A stretch of DNA of 42,175 bases from Bradyrhizobiaceae bacterium (GCA_003105195.1 PQAH01000238.1:242-42416), one strand, 5' to 3'; counted from the first letter of the stretch, positions 16,407-25,731 are shown. The notes: generated from the sequence alone by a model not told the origin. Numbers and translations: made by a program.

Positions 16407-18350
16407 CTACGCCGCCTGCGCGAGCCGCTTCACGTCGGGCGCGACCGACTCCCCGGCGAGCAGCGCGAGCGCGGCGTCGAGGGTCATGCTCTGCTGCTGC
16501 TGGCTGCCGAGGCGGCGGATCGAGACGGTGCGCTCGGCCGCCTCCTTCTTGCCGACCACCAGCAGCAACGGGACCTTGGCGAGCGAGTGCTCGCGGACCT
16601 TGTAGTTGATCTTCTCGTTGCGCAGGTCCGCCTCGACGCGCAGGCCGAGACGCTGCGCGGCCGCGAGCGCCTCGCGCGCATAGTCGTCGGCGTCGGACGT
16701 GATGGTCGCGACGACGGCCTGGAGCGGCGCGAGCCAGAGCGGGAAATGGCCCGCATAGTGCTCGATCAGGATGCCGGTGAAGCGCTCGAGCGAGCCGAAC
16801 ATGGCGCGGTGGAGCATCACGGGCGTCACCTTGTTGGAATGCTCGTCGATGTAGAAGGCGCCGAGCCGGCCCGGCAAATTGAGGTCCACCTGGACGGTGC
16901 CGCACTGCCAGTCGCGGCCGATCGCGTCGCGCAGCACGTATTCGAGCTTCGGCCCGTAGAAGGCGCCTTCGCCCTTGTTGAGCGTCCAGGGGCGGCCCGA
17001 CGCCTGCAGCGCCGACATCAGCGCGGCCTCGGCCTTGTCCCAGACCTCGTCCGAGCCGATGCGCTTCTCGGGCCGGTCCGAGAACTTGATCACCACGTCC
17101 GGGAAGCCGAAGTCCTCGTAGATCGAGAGGATCAGATCGTTCATCGCCAGGCATTCGCGCGCGATCTGCTCCTCGGTGATGAATGCGTGGGCGTCGTCCT
17201 GGGTGAAGGCGCGCACGCGCATCAGGCCGTGCAGCGCGCCCGAGGGCTCGAAGCGGTGCACCTTGCCGAACTCCGCGACCTTGAGCGGCAGGTCACGGTA
17301 GGACTTGAGCCCGTTCTTGAAGATCTGCACGTGGCCGGGGCAGTTCATGGGCTTGACCACGTAGCGGCGCTCCTCCTCCTCGCGCTGCTCGGTGAGGAAC
17401 ATCATGTCGTGGTACTTCTCCATGTGGCCGGAGGTCACCCACAGCTCGGAATCCATGAGCTGCGGCGAGTTCACCTCGACATAGCCGGCGGCGGTCTGGC
17501 GCCGGCGGATGTAGCTCTCGAGCGCCTGGAACAGGGTCCAGCCCTTGGCGTGCCAGAACACGGACCCGGGGGCCTCCTCCTGGAAATGGAAGAGGTCCAT
17601 CTCGCGGCCGAGCCGGCGGTGGTCGCGCTTCTCGGCCTCCTCCAGCTGCTTGAGATAGGCGTCGAGCTCCGCGGGCTTCGCCCAGGCGGTGGCGTAGATG
17701 CGGGTCAGCATCGGATTGCGTGAATCGCCGCGCCAATAGGCGCCCGCGACCTTCATGAGCTTGAAGGCGTCACCGACCTTGCCGGTCGAGGTCATGTGCG
17801 GGCCGCGGCAGAGATCGAACCACTCGCCCTGGCGGTAGATCTTGATCTCCTGGTCCTCGGGGATCGCGTCGACCAGCTCGACCTTGAACAGCTCGCCCCT
17901 GTCACGGAACACGCGCTTGGCTTCCTCGCGCGACCATGCCTCCTTGGTGAAGGGCCGGTCGCGCGCGATGATCTCGCGCATCTTCTTCTCGATCGCCGGG
18001 AAATCCTCGGGCGTGAAGGGCTCGTTGCGGAAGAAGTCGTAGTAGAAGCCGTTCTCGATCACGGGTCCGATGGTGACCTGGGTGCCCGGCCAGAGCGCCT
18101 GCACGGCCTCGGCCATCACATGGGCGGCGTCGTGGCGGATCAGCTCCAGCGCGCGCGGATCCTCGCGGGCGACGAACTCGATCCGCGCGTCCCGCTCGAT
18201 CCTGTCGGCGAGGTCGGCCAGCACGCCGTCGAGCGCCATTGCGACCGTGCGCTTGGCGAGCGAAGGGGAGATGCCCTTCGCGACCTCCAGACCCGTGATG
18301 CCCTGGGGATAGTCCCGACGCGCGCCGTCGGGAAAGGTCAGCGCGACCAT
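16407..18350 (-). CDS. thrS: threonyl-tRNA synthetase
   Basis: A 647-residue class II aminoacyl-tRNA synthetase charging tRNA-Thr. The order is: TGS domain (1-62), editing SAD domain with [12 protein letters not shown] (HxxxH) and [12 protein letters not shown], the catalytic core with the Zn-binding Cys in [13 protein letters not shown], class II motif 3 region [18 protein letters not shown], and the anticodon-binding domain (about 540-645). Length is normal. ATG 18350 gives [15 protein letters not shown], with AGGAG 7 bases upstream. A sigma-70-like promoter lies about 60 bp further upstream. A REP-like element follows its stop codon. Confidence 0.97.
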   Translation of the reverse strand: MVALTFPDGARRDYPQGITGLEVAKGISPSLAKRTVAMALDGVLADLADRIERDARIEFVAREDPRALELIRHDAAHVMAEAVQALWPGTQVTIGPVIENGFYYDFFRNEPFTPEDFPAIEKKMREIIARDRPFTKEAWSREEAKRVFRDRGELFKVELVDAIPEDQEIKIYRQGEWFDLCRGPHMTSTGKVGDAFKLMKVAGAYWRGDSRNPMLTRIYATAWAKPAELDAYLKQLEEAEKRDHRRLGREMDLFHFQEEAPGSVFWHAKGWTLFQALESYIRRRQTAAGYVEVNSPQLMDSELWVTSGHMEKYHDMMFLTEQREEEERRYVVKPMNCPGHVQIFKNGLKSYRDLPLKVAEFGKVHRFEPSGALHGLMRVRAFTQDDAHAFITEEQIARECLAMNDLILSIYEDFGFPDVVIKFSDRPEKRIGSDEVWDKAEAALMSALQASGRPWTLNKGEGAFYGPKLEYVLRDAIGRDWQCGTVQVDLNLPGRLGAFYIDEHSNKVTPVMLHRAMFGSLERFTGILIEHYAGHFPLWLAPLQAVVATITSDADDYAREALAAAQRLGLRVEADLRNEKINYKVREHSLAKVPLLLVVGKKEAAERTVSIRRLGSQQQQSMTLDAALALLAGESVAPDVKRLAQAA

Positions 18351-18682
18351 ACTCGGCTCCTGTTGCTCACTCGCTGCCTACGAACGCAGGTAAGCGGTCT
18401 TGGATCGGCGGTCACATAGCAGAAAACCGGGGCGGATCAAGACGGCAGGCACTCCGCACAGGCCGGCCCGGGCGCCACGCGATCGATCGCCTCGAGCATC
18501 GCCTTCCGATCACGCCGATGGAGGCGTGTCAGCGCGCGCCGTCCCGGCTTCCCATTGATGCAAGTCGACTTCGGCCGGCACGGGATGGCGGGAGCGGAAG
18601 AAATAGTGCACCTTTCGCGGGAGGCGGTCATCGATCCGGGTTCGGCGACGCCGAAACGGCGCCGAGCGGGAAGAGAGCTCCC
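18351..18682. other. 332-bp region between divergent thrS and ABC permease genes
   Basis: It holds the thrS promoter near its left end. The rest contains no gene I can support. I looked for a remnant of an ABC ATPase (Walker A or signature motif) in all frames and saw none. This is also the likely left edge of the accessory block that separates thrS from yidD. Confidence 0.5.
18413..18440 (-). promoter_or_regulatory. probable sigma-70 promoter of thrS
   Basis: On the minus strand TTGATC (18440-18435) and TATGTG (18418-18413) are separated by 16 bp, giving a leader of about 55 nt before the thrS ATG. The match to TTGACA/TATAAT is good for a GC-rich genome. Confidence 0.45.
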
Positions 18683-21034
18683 ATGCGCGCGCTCGATGTC
18701 AAGCTGCTCCGTGATCTCAGGCATGTGTGGGCCCAGTCGCTCGCCATCGCGCTGGTGATCGCGGGAGGCGTCGCCACGCTGATCATGGCGGTGGGCTCGT
18801 ATCGATCGCTTGAAGAGACGCGCGCCGCCTATTACGAGCGTCACCGCTTCGGCGACGTATTCGCGGTCGTGAAGCGGGCGCCGAAAGCGGTCGCGGACCA
18901 GATTGTCGCCATTCCGGGGGTCGCTGCGGTGGATGTGCGCATCGCCCGGCTGGCGCTGCTCGACATTCCGAACTACGCCCCGCCCGCGACCGCCCAAGTG
19001 ATCTCGCTTCCCGAACTCAGTGAACCGGCGCTCAATCTCCTCTACATGCGAACCGGGCGTATGCCGGCCCGTGCCGGAGAGGTGGTGGTCAATGAGGGAT
19101 TCGCAAAGGCCCACGGCTTCGGCCCCGGCAGGCGTTTCTCGGCACTGCTCAACGGCCGCAAGCACGAGCTGACCATCGTCGGCACGGCTCTGTCGCCGGA
19201 ATTCATCTACGCCGTCGGTCCCGGCGACATCATGCCCGACGACCGGCGCTTCGCGATCGTCTGGATGACCGAGAAGGCGCTGGCGAGCGCCTACGACCTG
19301 GAAGGGGCCTTCTCCTCGGTTGCCGTGAAGCTGTTGCGTGACACATCCGAGCGGGAGGTCATCGCGCAACTCGATTCGCTGCTCGACCGCTACGGCGGAC
19401 GCGCCGCATACGGCCGCAGGGACCACGCCTCCCATGCCTGGCTCGATCACAGCCTCGACATGCTGCGCAATATGAGCCGGACGCTGCCGCCGATCTTCCT
19501 GCTGATCAGCGCCTTCCTGGTCAATCTGACCATGAGCCGTCTCATTGCCCTCGAGCGCGAGCAGATCGGGCTCATGAAGGCGCTCGGCTATCACAATCTC
19601 AGCATTGCGGCGCATTATCTCAAGTTCATCGCACTCATCGCGGCCGTCGGCATCCTGCTCGGCAGCCTGGCCGGCACGTGGCTGGGCGTCTACATCACCA
19701 GCCTGTTCGGCGACTTCTTCCGCTTCCCCTTCCTCCTCTTCACCCGCAGCCCGGACCTGTATCTGCTCGCCGCCGCACTCAGCCTCGCGGCCGCCATGCT
19801 GGGGGGTGTCCGCGCGCTGCGGGACACGGTCCGGCTTCCCCCCGCGGTCGCGATGTTGCCCCCGGCGCCGCCTCGGTTCCGCCGACTGTTGCCGGAACTG
19901 CCGATTCGGATCCTTTCACAGCCGGCCCGGATGACGTTCCGCAATGTCGGCCGCCACCCCATGCGCGCAGCGTTCACGACCCTCGGGATAGCGCTCGCCA
20001 CGGCGATCCTGATCGTGTCGCTGTTCACGCGCGACTCCCAGGAGGAACTCGTCGACGTCACGTTCTTCCTTGCCGACCGGCAGGATGCAACGGTGAGTTT
20101 CGCGGAACGGCGGAGCGTGGACGTCGTGATGGAGGTCTCGCGGCTGCCCGGCGTGCTCGCCGCCGAGCCGATGCGCGAGCTGCCGGTGCGCGTCCGGCGC
20201 GGCGGTATCGAGCGGCGCATCGTCATCACGTCACGGCCGCGGGAGGCGGACCTGAAGCGGATCCTCGATGCGGACCTGCGGCCCGTCGTGCTCCCCGCGA
20301 CGGGCCTTGCCGTCTCCGGAATGCTCGCCCGCATCCTCGACGCAAGGGTGGGGGACGAGGTCGAAGTCGACTTGCTCGACGGCGCGCGTCGTACCGTCAC
20401 GCTGCCAGTTGCGGCGCTGATCGAGGATTATTTCGGCCTGCGCGGCATGATGGACGCCGATGCGCTCGCGCGCCTGATGCGTGAGGTGCCGTCGGCGAAC
20501 AGCGTCAATGTCAGTCTCGACGCACGAGAGACGGAGGACTTCTACGCCGCCGTCAAGAACCTGCCGGCGGTCAGCGGGCTCGCGATCCAGAGCCTGTCGC
20601 TGGCTAATTTTCGTGCACTGGTGGCGCTGCTCGTGACCGTGATGGCCAGCATCTACACGGGTCTCGCTGCGATCATCGCGTTCGGCATTGTCTATAATAG
20701 CGCGCGCATTAGCCTCTCGGAACGCGCGCGCGAGCTCGCGAGTCTTCGCGTGCTCGGCTTCAGCCGCGCCGAGGTGCTTCGCATCCTGCTGCTCGAACTC
20801 GCGCTGCTTACCCTGCTGGCGCAGCCGCCGGGCTGGCTCCTGGGTTATGGACTCTCCGCACTCATGCAGCGAAATCTCGCGGGAGAGCTGATGCGCGTGC
20901 GTCTGGTCATCGACGACGCGACCTACGTGACGGCAAGTGGTGTCGTGATCCTCGCGGCGGCGCTCTCGGCGCTCGTGGTGCGCCGGCGGGTCAACCAGCT
21001 TGATCTCATCTCGGTTCTCAAGACGCGGGATTGA
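18683..21034 (+). CDS. FtsX/MacB-type ABC transporter permease
   Basis: A 783-residue inner-membrane permease of the duplicated FtsX type. It has an N-terminal TM helix (about 18-38), a large periplasmic part (40-260), and a first FtsX domain with three helices (about 265-385). A second N-terminal-type helix (about 430-448, RNVGRHPMRAAFTTLGIALA) is followed by a second periplasmic part and a final FtsX domain (about 655-775). The sequence ARISLSERARELASLRVLGFSRAEV is the cytoplasmic coupling helix that contacts an ATPase. ATG 18683 is preceded by GGGAAGAGAG. The HlyD-like adaptor starts 1 bp after its stop codon. No ATPase gene is adjacent, which is unusual. Codon use looks slightly less GC-biased than the neighbours. 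Confidence 0.88.
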   Translation: MRALDVKLLRDLRHVWAQSLAIALVIAGGVATLIMAVGSYRSLEETRAAYYERHRFGDVFAVVKRAPKAVADQIVAIPGVAAVDVRIARLALLDIPNYAPPATAQVISLPELSEPALNLLYMRTGRMPARAGEVVVNEGFAKAHGFGPGRRFSALLNGRKHELTIVGTALSPEFIYAVGPGDIMPDDRRFAIVWMTEKALASAYDLEGAFSSVAVKLLRDTSEREVIAQLDSLLDRYGGRAAYGRRDHASHAWLDHSLDMLRNMSRTLPPIFLLISAFLVNLTMSRLIALEREQIGLMKALGYHNLSIAAHYLKFIALIAAVGILLGSLAGTWLGVYITSLFGDFFRFPFLLFTRSPDLYLLAAALSLAAAMLGGVRALRDTVRLPPAVAMLPPAPPRFRRLLPELPIRILSQPARMTFRNVGRHPMRAAFTTLGIALATAILIVSLFTRDSQEELVDVTFFLADRQDATVSFAERRSVDVVMEVSRLPGVLAAEPMRELPVRVRRGGIERRIVITSRPREADLKRILDADLRPVVLPATGLAVSGMLARILDARVGDEVEVDLLDGARRTVTLPVAALIEDYFGLRGMMDADALARLMREVPSANSVNVSLDARETEDFYAAVKNLPAVSGLAIQSLSLANFRALVALLVTVMASIYTGLAAIIAFGIVYNSARISLSERARELASLRVLGFSRAEVLRILLLELALLTLLAQPPGWLLGYGLSALMQRNLAGELMRVRLVIDDATYVTASGVVILAAALSALVVRRRVNQLDLISVLKTRD

Positions 21035-21035
21035 C

Positions 21036-22250
21036 ATGCGGATCCTGTGGACCAAGCGAATCACAACCGCGGCCGGGGGCGTGCTTCTGCTCGGCGTCGC
21101 GATCTGGTTCGCCTGGCCAAAACCGGTTCTCGTGGATCTCGCGCCGGTCGCGCGCATGCCCATGGAAGTCACGGTGGACGAGGAGGGCAAGACGCGCGTG
21201 CGCCACATCTACACGGTGTCGGCACCGATCGCCGGTAAGGTGCTGCGCATCTCGCCGCCCCGCCACGTGGGCGACGTCGTCGCCAAGGACGAGACAGTGG
21301 TGGCCGTCATGGAGCCGACCGTGCCGGGCTTCCACGATGCGCGCACGCATGAAGAATTGCAGGCGGCGCTCGGCGCGGCGGAGGCCGCCGTGAAGCTGGC
21401 CGAGGCCGAGGTGCGCCGCATCGATGCGGCGCTCGTCTTCGCCCGCAGCGAGCTCGAACGGGCGTCGGCGCTGGCGCGCACCGACGCGATCAGCCGCAAG
21501 GCTCTCGACAAGGCGCGGCTCGATGCCGAGATGGGCGAAGCTGCGCTCGCCAGCGCCAAGGCGCAGCTGGCGGTCCGGCGCAGCGAGCGCGCCAGCGTCG
21601 CGGCGCGGCTCGGCGAACCGAACCGCAACGGTGCGACGACCGCGGACTGTTGCGTCCAGCTGCGCGCGCCCGTTTCCGGCAGGATCCTTAAGATCGTCCA
21701 GGAGAGCGAAGGCGTGGTCGCAGCGGGCGCCCATCTCGTGGAGCTCGGCGATCCGCTCGACCTCGAGGTGGTGGCCGATCTCCTCTCATCCGATGCGGTG
21801 CGGATCGCGCCAGGCGCACGCGTGCGGATCGACGGGTGGGGTGGCGCGCCGGTGGAGGGAAGGGTCACCCGCATCGATCCGTCGGGCTTCCTCAAGGTAT
21901 CGGCGCTCGGGATCGAGGAGCAGAGGGTGCGGACCACTATTGACTTCACGGCTTCGCCGGGGGCCTGGTCACGACTCGGCCACGATTATCGCGTGATCGT
22001 GCACATCACGGTCTGGGCCGCCGCCGATGCCCTAACGGTGCCGGTCGCCGCGCTGTTCCGCCGGGGCGAGGATTGGGCGGTTTTCGCCGCGCGGGACGGC
22101 CGCGCCCGCGCCACTGCGGTGAAAATCGGGCAGCGCAACAACCGGGTCGCAGAGGTGGTCTCCGGTCTGCGCGACGGCGACCGCGTGGTGCTGCATCCGA
22201 GCGATCGCGTCAAGGATGGGATCACGGTGTCGCCGCGTCCGTCGGAGTGA
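21036..22250 (+). CDS. HlyD-family periplasmic adaptor subunit
   Basis: A 404-residue membrane-fusion protein. One N-terminal TM helix (about 10-28) is followed by the first lipoyl half (YTVSAPIAGKVLRI), a coiled-coil hairpin (about 100-195, rich in Ala/Glu/Arg), the second lipoyl half (VQLRAPVSGRILKIVQ) and a beta-barrel domain with a C-terminal VPVAALFRRG. It would link the preceding permease to the periplasm or an outer-membrane channel. The pair resembles DevBC/MacA-type exporters. Its 3' end overlaps the convergent gene at 22222-22746 by 29 bp. Confidence 0.87.
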   Translation: MRILWTKRITTAAGGVLLLGVAIWFAWPKPVLVDLAPVARMPMEVTVDEEGKTRVRHIYTVSAPIAGKVLRISPPRHVGDVVAKDETVVAVMEPTVPGFHDARTHEELQAALGAAEAAVKLAEAEVRRIDAALVFARSELERASALARTDAISRKALDKARLDAEMGEAALASAKAQLAVRRSERASVAARLGEPNRNGATTADCCVQLRAPVSGRILKIVQESEGVVAAGAHLVELGDPLDLEVVADLLSSDAVRIAPGARVRIDGWGGAPVEGRVTRIDPSGFLKVSALGIEEQRVRTTIDFTASPGAWSRLGHDYRVIVHITVWAAADALTVPVAALFRRGEDWAVFAARDGRARATAVKIGQRNNRVAEVVSGLRDGDRVVLHPSDRVKDGITVSPRPSE

Positions 22251-22746
22251 GTGGCCGGTGCCGGAAGCGTCTGGCCATGATCCAGAAAGCCGCACCCGGA
22301 ACGGCGAGCCACTGCAGAAGCGGCGAGATGCCGATGCGCCATCCTAACACTACGACGACCGGCATGGCATCGGCATAGGCCCAGGCCCGGCGGACATAGA
22401 CGTTGTGATACTCGCTGTAGGCCGTGTAGGCGATGCCGAGGGCGATCGTGACCGTCGCGACCACGGCCATGCCCCGGCGCGGCCATTCCGCGCGACCCGC
22501 GACGATCACCCCGATCGCCAGAGTCGCCAGCGCAATGAGTCCGTCGCCGAGCGTGCAATGCGCGATCGCGAAGGCGAGCTCGCGCCAGGTCGACGTGCGC
22601 CAGAGTGTATAGAGGGGCAGGTGCAGGATCTCCCAGGCCAGATGCAGGGTCAGGGAGACCAGGAGATAGAGGCGCAAAGCCGACAACCAAGGCGGCGCTG
22701 GCGACGTGTCCGCGTCACTGAAGCGGTTCGGTTCGGACACGCTCAT
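22222..22746 (-). CDS. hypothetical polytopic membrane protein
   Basis: A 174-residue protein with about five hydrophobic helices (starting around residues 20, 55, 85, 110 and 135). Features include HLAWEILHLPLYTLW and GIAYTAYSEYHNVYVRRAW. Conserved-looking Glu, His and Tyr within membrane segments hint at a metal- or haem-linked role, but I do not recognise the family with certainty. Start 22746 (MSVSEPNRF) was chosen over 22785 because the longer form adds a non-hydrophobic, shadow-like N-terminus. It is convergent with the HlyD gene. Confidence 0.6.
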   Translation of the reverse strand: MSVSEPNRFSDADTSPAPPWLSALRLYLLVSLTLHLAWEILHLPLYTLWRTSTWRELAFAIAHCTLGDGLIALATLAIGVIVAGRAEWPRRGMAVVATVTIALGIAYTAYSEYHNVYVRRAWAYADAMPVVVVLGWRIGISPLLQWLAVPGAAFWIMARRFRHRPLTPTDAATP

Positions 22747-22844
22747 TCGCTGTTCATCCCAACGCATTGAAGAATGCCGAACCAAGCGCGGCTCCGCGCG
22801 TTGGCGCCGAGCGGGCCGTTGCGTTGCGCGGTGCAGTGGTCCGG

Positions 22845-23104
22845 ATGAACCCGGCTATGATGCAGGGCATGATGGCCAAGGCCGCCGAGTGGCCTGGATC
22901 TGCGCCATGATCCCGCATCACCGGGGCGCGATCAACATGGCCTGTGCCGGGCTCAAGGGCGCCGCCAACGCGGAATCGCGCAAGCTCGCCAAGGAGACCA
23001 TCAAGGGCGACGAAAAAGAGATCGGCAAGCTGATCGCCCGGGTCGAAGAGCACGCCGGGCGCGCGAGCCGCAACGAGACCACGAGCGCGGCGCCGAAAAA
23101 GTAG
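22845..23104 (+). pseudogene. DUF305 protein gene, frameshifted
   Basis: The DUF305 core is clear in one frame: VAWICAMIPHHRGAINMA, then the helical KLAKETIKGDEKEIGKLIARVEEH, ending at TAG 23102. The expected N-terminal part is in a different frame: MNPAMMQGMMAKAAE from ATG 22845, which then runs into TGA within about 20 codons. Restoring one G around 22889 (GCCGAG-G-TGGCC) would join them as ...AAEVAWICAMIPHH. No signal peptide is visible. DUF305 proteins are His/Met-containing and are often found in copper-resistance clusters, which fits the location. A sequencing error is the alternative. Confidence 0.7.
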
Positions 23105-23220
23105 CTGTATCCTCGCCGCGGGTAGCTAAGCCGCGGGCGCCGGGCTGGTGTGCGTGGGGCCCGATGCCCGCGGAGACGAAATATTGCTAGGTCCCCTGGC
23201 GAGACGCGGGGGAAGACGTC

Positions 23221-24426
23221 GTGGGGGAGCCGGAGAGCGGGGCGGCGTTGCCGCCGGTGCGGCGGGTCACCACCGTGCTCGGCGTCATGCAGATCCTCGG
23301 CTGGGGGTCGACCTTCTACCTGCTGGCGGTGCTGGCGCGGCCGATCGCGGCCGAGACCGGCTGGAGCCACGACCGCATCCTCGCCGGCATCTCGCTCGCC
23401 CTGCTGGTGGCCGGGTTGGTCTCGCCGCGGGTCGGCCGCGCGATCGACCGCCACGGCGGCCGGCCGGTGCTCGCCGCGGGCGCCGTCCTGACGGCGCTCG
23501 GGCTCGCCCTGATCGGCGCCGCGACCGGCTATGCCGGATATCTCGCGGGCTGGGGCCTGATCGGTCTCGGCATGGGAGCGGGGCTCTACGATGCGGCGTT
23601 CGCGACTCTCGGCGTCATCTACGGCCAGAAGGCGCGCGGGCCGATCAGCGCCGTCACGCTGTTCGGCGGCTTCGCGAGCACGGTCTGCTGGCCGGTGAGC
23701 GCGTGGCTGGTCGCAGAGGTCGGCTGGCGCGGCGCCTGCTTCGCCTATGCGGGGGCCTACCTGGCGCTCGCGCTGCCGCTCCTTGTCGCGGGCCTTCCGC
23801 GCAGGACCAGGGCGATGCCGCACGGCGAGATTCCGGCCGCGGCCGCAGGGGCGCGCCTGTCCGGCGACGAGCGGATCAGCTTCGTGATCCTCGCCGCGGT
23901 GCTGACGGTCGCGGCCGTGATCCTCTCGGTCGTCGGGACGCATCTGGTCACCCTGCTGCAGGCGCGCGGCCTGACCCTGGCGCAGGCCGTGGCGCTCGGC
24001 ATGATCATCGGACCGGCCTCGGTCGGTGCGCGTCTCGTGGAGACGATCGCGGGCCGCCACTATCACCCGCTCTGGACGCTCGCGGCGGCGTGCCTGCTGA
24101 TGGCGGCCGGCCTGCCGCTGTTCTTCGGCGCCGCCGGCCTGTTCCCGCTGGCCATCGCCTGCTATGCGGCGGGCACGGGAATCGGGTCGATCGCGCGCGG
24201 CACGGTGCCGCTCGCGCTGTTCGGCACCGCGCGCTATGCCGTGCTCAACGGGCGCCTCGGGCTGCCGATCCTGGTCGCGATGGCGATCGCGCCGATCGGC
24301 GGCGCCTTGATCTACGAGCGCGCCAGCGCCGACGGCGTCTTCGCCGCCCTGGCAGCGCTGGCGGCGCTCAACCTGCTCCTGGTCATGCTTCTCCTGGCGT
24401 CGAAGCGGCGGCTGAAGGCCGGTTGA
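23221..24426 (+). CDS. major facilitator superfamily transporter
   Basis: A 401-residue inner-membrane protein with 12 predicted helices. The loop 2-3 signature appears as GRAIDRHGGRPVLAAG (about 75-90), with a counterpart in the second half weakly kept. The family resembles drug/organic-anion MFS members of the YcxA/OFA-like type; the substrate is unknown. Start GTG 23221 was chosen because it opens directly before the amphipathic N-terminus. It is convergent with the copper cluster, with only 6 bp to the stop of the 53-residue protein. A -10-like TATTGCT lies near 23184. Confidence 0.87.
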   Translation: MGEPESGAALPPVRRVTTVLGVMQILGWGSTFYLLAVLARPIAAETGWSHDRILAGISLALLVAGLVSPRVGRAIDRHGGRPVLAAGAVLTALGLALIGAATGYAGYLAGWGLIGLGMGAGLYDAAFATLGVIYGQKARGPISAVTLFGGFASTVCWPVSAWLVAEVGWRGACFAYAGAYLALALPLLVAGLPRRTRAMPHGEIPAAAAGARLSGDERISFVILAAVLTVAAVILSVVGTHLVTLLQARGLTLAQAVALGMIIGPASVGARLVETIAGRHYHPLWTLAAACLLMAAGLPLFFGAAGLFPLAIACYAAGTGIGSIARGTVPLALFGTARYAVLNGRLGLPILVAMAIAPIGGALIYERASADGVFAALAALAALNLLLVMLLLASKRRLKAG

Positions 24427-24432
24427 GCCTCC

Positions 24433-24594
24433 TCACTTCGGGGCCGCCGGTGAAGTGACCGGCGGCAGATCCTGATCGCCCTCGACGCTCTTGGTGGCGA
24501 GGCCGCCCGAGAGGAAGATCACGACCACGGCTACGACGACGAGACCGGCGAGCACGAGCCCGAGGGATCCCGTCTGGTTGCGCGGGTTTGCCAT
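24433..24594 (-). CDS. 53-residue single-pass membrane protein
   Basis: A short frame with excellent translation signals: AGGAGAAG lies 4 bases before ATG 24594. The protein reads MANPRNQTGSLG, then a hydrophobic helix (residues 13-33, LVLAGLVVVAVVVIFLSGGL), then an acidic/Pro tail DQDLPPVTSPAAPK. This would be a small type-II-like inner-membrane protein. It closes the copper cluster on the minus strand, 176 bp after the DUF302 gene. The function is unknown. Confidence 0.7.
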   Translation of the reverse strand: MANPRNQTGSLGLVLAGLVVVAVVVIFLSGGLATKSVEGDQDLPPVTSPAAPK

Positions 24595-24770
24595 GACGCT
24601 TCTCCTGCGGAATTGATCCCCGGAGACAACGCGGGTTCACCCGCCGTCGTTCCGTGCCGCAATCATGACGATTGCTTGGCAGGCGCCTCCCTGGCCACGT
24701 GGGCTCGCCACGGCATACGCCCGTTGCGTGCTTCTATGTCGAGGGAGCATCCGTATCCGGCTGGTCTCCT

Positions 24771-25208
24771 TCACTTTTCTCGCACTTTGGTCGCAGGTGC
24801 GTCGGCGCCGGCGCGCCGAGCCGCCGGCAGCTCGTCCATGGCGGCACGGAGCGCCTCGCGCACCTTGCTCGCGATGTCGGCGAGCCGGTCGTTGCGGATC
24901 GCCTGCATCGAGGCGACCGGATCGACCGCCGCGACCTCGATCACCCCGTCCCGCTCCTGCACGATGACATTGCAGGGCAGCATGGTGCCGATCTTGTCTT
25001 CGGCCTGCAGCGCGCGCAGCGCCATCCCGGGATTGCAGGCGCCGAGAATCACATAGGGGTGGAAGTCGGCGCCGATCTTCTGCTTCAGCGTGTCCTTGAC
25101 GTCGATCCGCGTCAGCACACCGAACCCGTGCGCCTTCAGGGCCTCGGTCGTCACTTCGATCGCCTTTTCGAAAGGAAGATCGAGAGTCTTGGCATAGTAG
25201 TAGCTCAT
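24771..25208 (-). CDS. DUF302 domain protein
   Basis: A 145-residue protein with the DUF302 fold pattern: SYYYAKTLDLPFEKAIEVTTEALKAHGFGVLTRIDV at the N-terminus, then YVILGACNPGMALRALQ and the LPCNVIVQE strand. The family is cytoplasmic or exported; here no signal peptide is present. DUF302 genes frequently lie in metal-resistance and thiol/redox clusters. The two Cys (in GACNP and LPCNV) are conserved in the family and could bind a metal. Ribosome site GAGGAGA precedes ATG 25208. It sits downstream of cusF after a 170-bp gap containing a repeat. Confidence 0.87.
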   Translation of the reverse strand: MSYYYAKTLDLPFEKAIEVTTEALKAHGFGVLTRIDVKDTLKQKIGADFHPYVILGACNPGMALRALQAEDKIGTMLPCNVIVQERDGVIEVAAVDPVASMQAIRNDRLADIASKVREALRAAMDELPAARRAGADAPATKVREK

Positions 25209-25330
25209 CGCAGTCTCCTCTCTGCAATTGGGCGGCGAAGATGGACATCATTCGTGCGTCGCCGGGCCCTCGCGCGCCCATCGCGGCACGCCGCCGAGGC
25301 GCGCCGAATGACCGCGTAGATTCTTGCTTG

Positions 25331-25381
25331 GCGCATGTTCTCATCGGCGAACCGGTATCCACTTCGCCCGAACATGCGCTA
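25331..25381 (-). repeat. dispersed ~50-bp palindromic repeat, copy A
   Basis: The ends GCGCATGTTC / GAACATGCGC (25331-25340, 25370-25379) form a perfect 10-bp inverted repeat around the core CGAAGTGG-N2-ACCGGTTCG (minus strand). Copy B at 39440-39489 shares 19 core positions. The element starts at the TAG stop of cusF. I know closely similar repeats from Bradyrhizobium/Rhodopseudomonas genomes. Confidence 0.85.
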
Positions 25382-25681
25382 GCGGGCCTTCTCGATCTTC
25401 GTCACCGTGAACTGGCCATTGATCTTGTCGGCCTCGAACGTGACCTTGTCGCCGACCTTCACCTGCTTGAGCATGGCGGGATCCCGGGCGCGAAACACCA
25501 TGGTCATGGGCTCGTCCATGCCGAGCTTCTTGAGCGGGCCGTGCTTGAGCGTGAGCTTGCCGGCGGACTCGTCGATCTTCATCACCTGGCCGTCCGCCGT
25601 CGCGCCCTGGGCGAGGGCGGCGGCAGGCCCGGCTGCGGCGAGCCAGAGACCGGCGAGGATGGCGAGAATGGTCTTGTTCAT
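25379..25681 (-). CDS. cusF: CusF-like periplasmic copper-binding protein
   Basis: A 100-residue exported protein. Signal peptide residues 1-24 (cleavage near ALA-QGA). The OB-fold copper site reads LKHGPLKKLGMDEPMTMVF: His47 and Met59/Met61 match the His and two Met ligands of E. coli CusF. The cation-pi Trp44 is replaced by Met55 in a loop one residue longer. The protein would carry Cu(I)/Ag(I) to the CusCBA pump encoded upstream. The start ATG 25681 follows AAGGAGAAAGACC. The TAG stop overlaps the end of a dispersed repeat. Confidence 0.9.
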   Translation of the reverse strand: MNKTILAILAGLWLAAAGPAAALAQGATADGQVMKIDESAGKLTLKHGPLKKLGMDEPMTMVFRARDPAMLKQVKVGDKVTFEADKINGQFTVTKIEKAR

Positions 25682-25731
25682 GGTCTTTCTCCTTCCAGTG
25701 GAATCGATGGCTTGCGTGGCGAGGGGGCCGC

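Noticed and set aside
18437-19615. A 392-codon minus-strand frame opposite the ABC permease
   Set aside because: No recognisable motif, and the opposite strand holds a clear FtsX-type permease.
22222-22250. Overlap of the HlyD gene and the convergent membrane-protein gene as a sign of an error
   Set aside because: Both frames end with good C-termini; short convergent overlaps are common, so both genes were kept.
24631-24644. Hairpin GCGGG-TTCA-CCCGC between the small membrane gene and DUF302
   Set aside because: Only 5 bp and no T-run on either strand; too weak to call a terminator.
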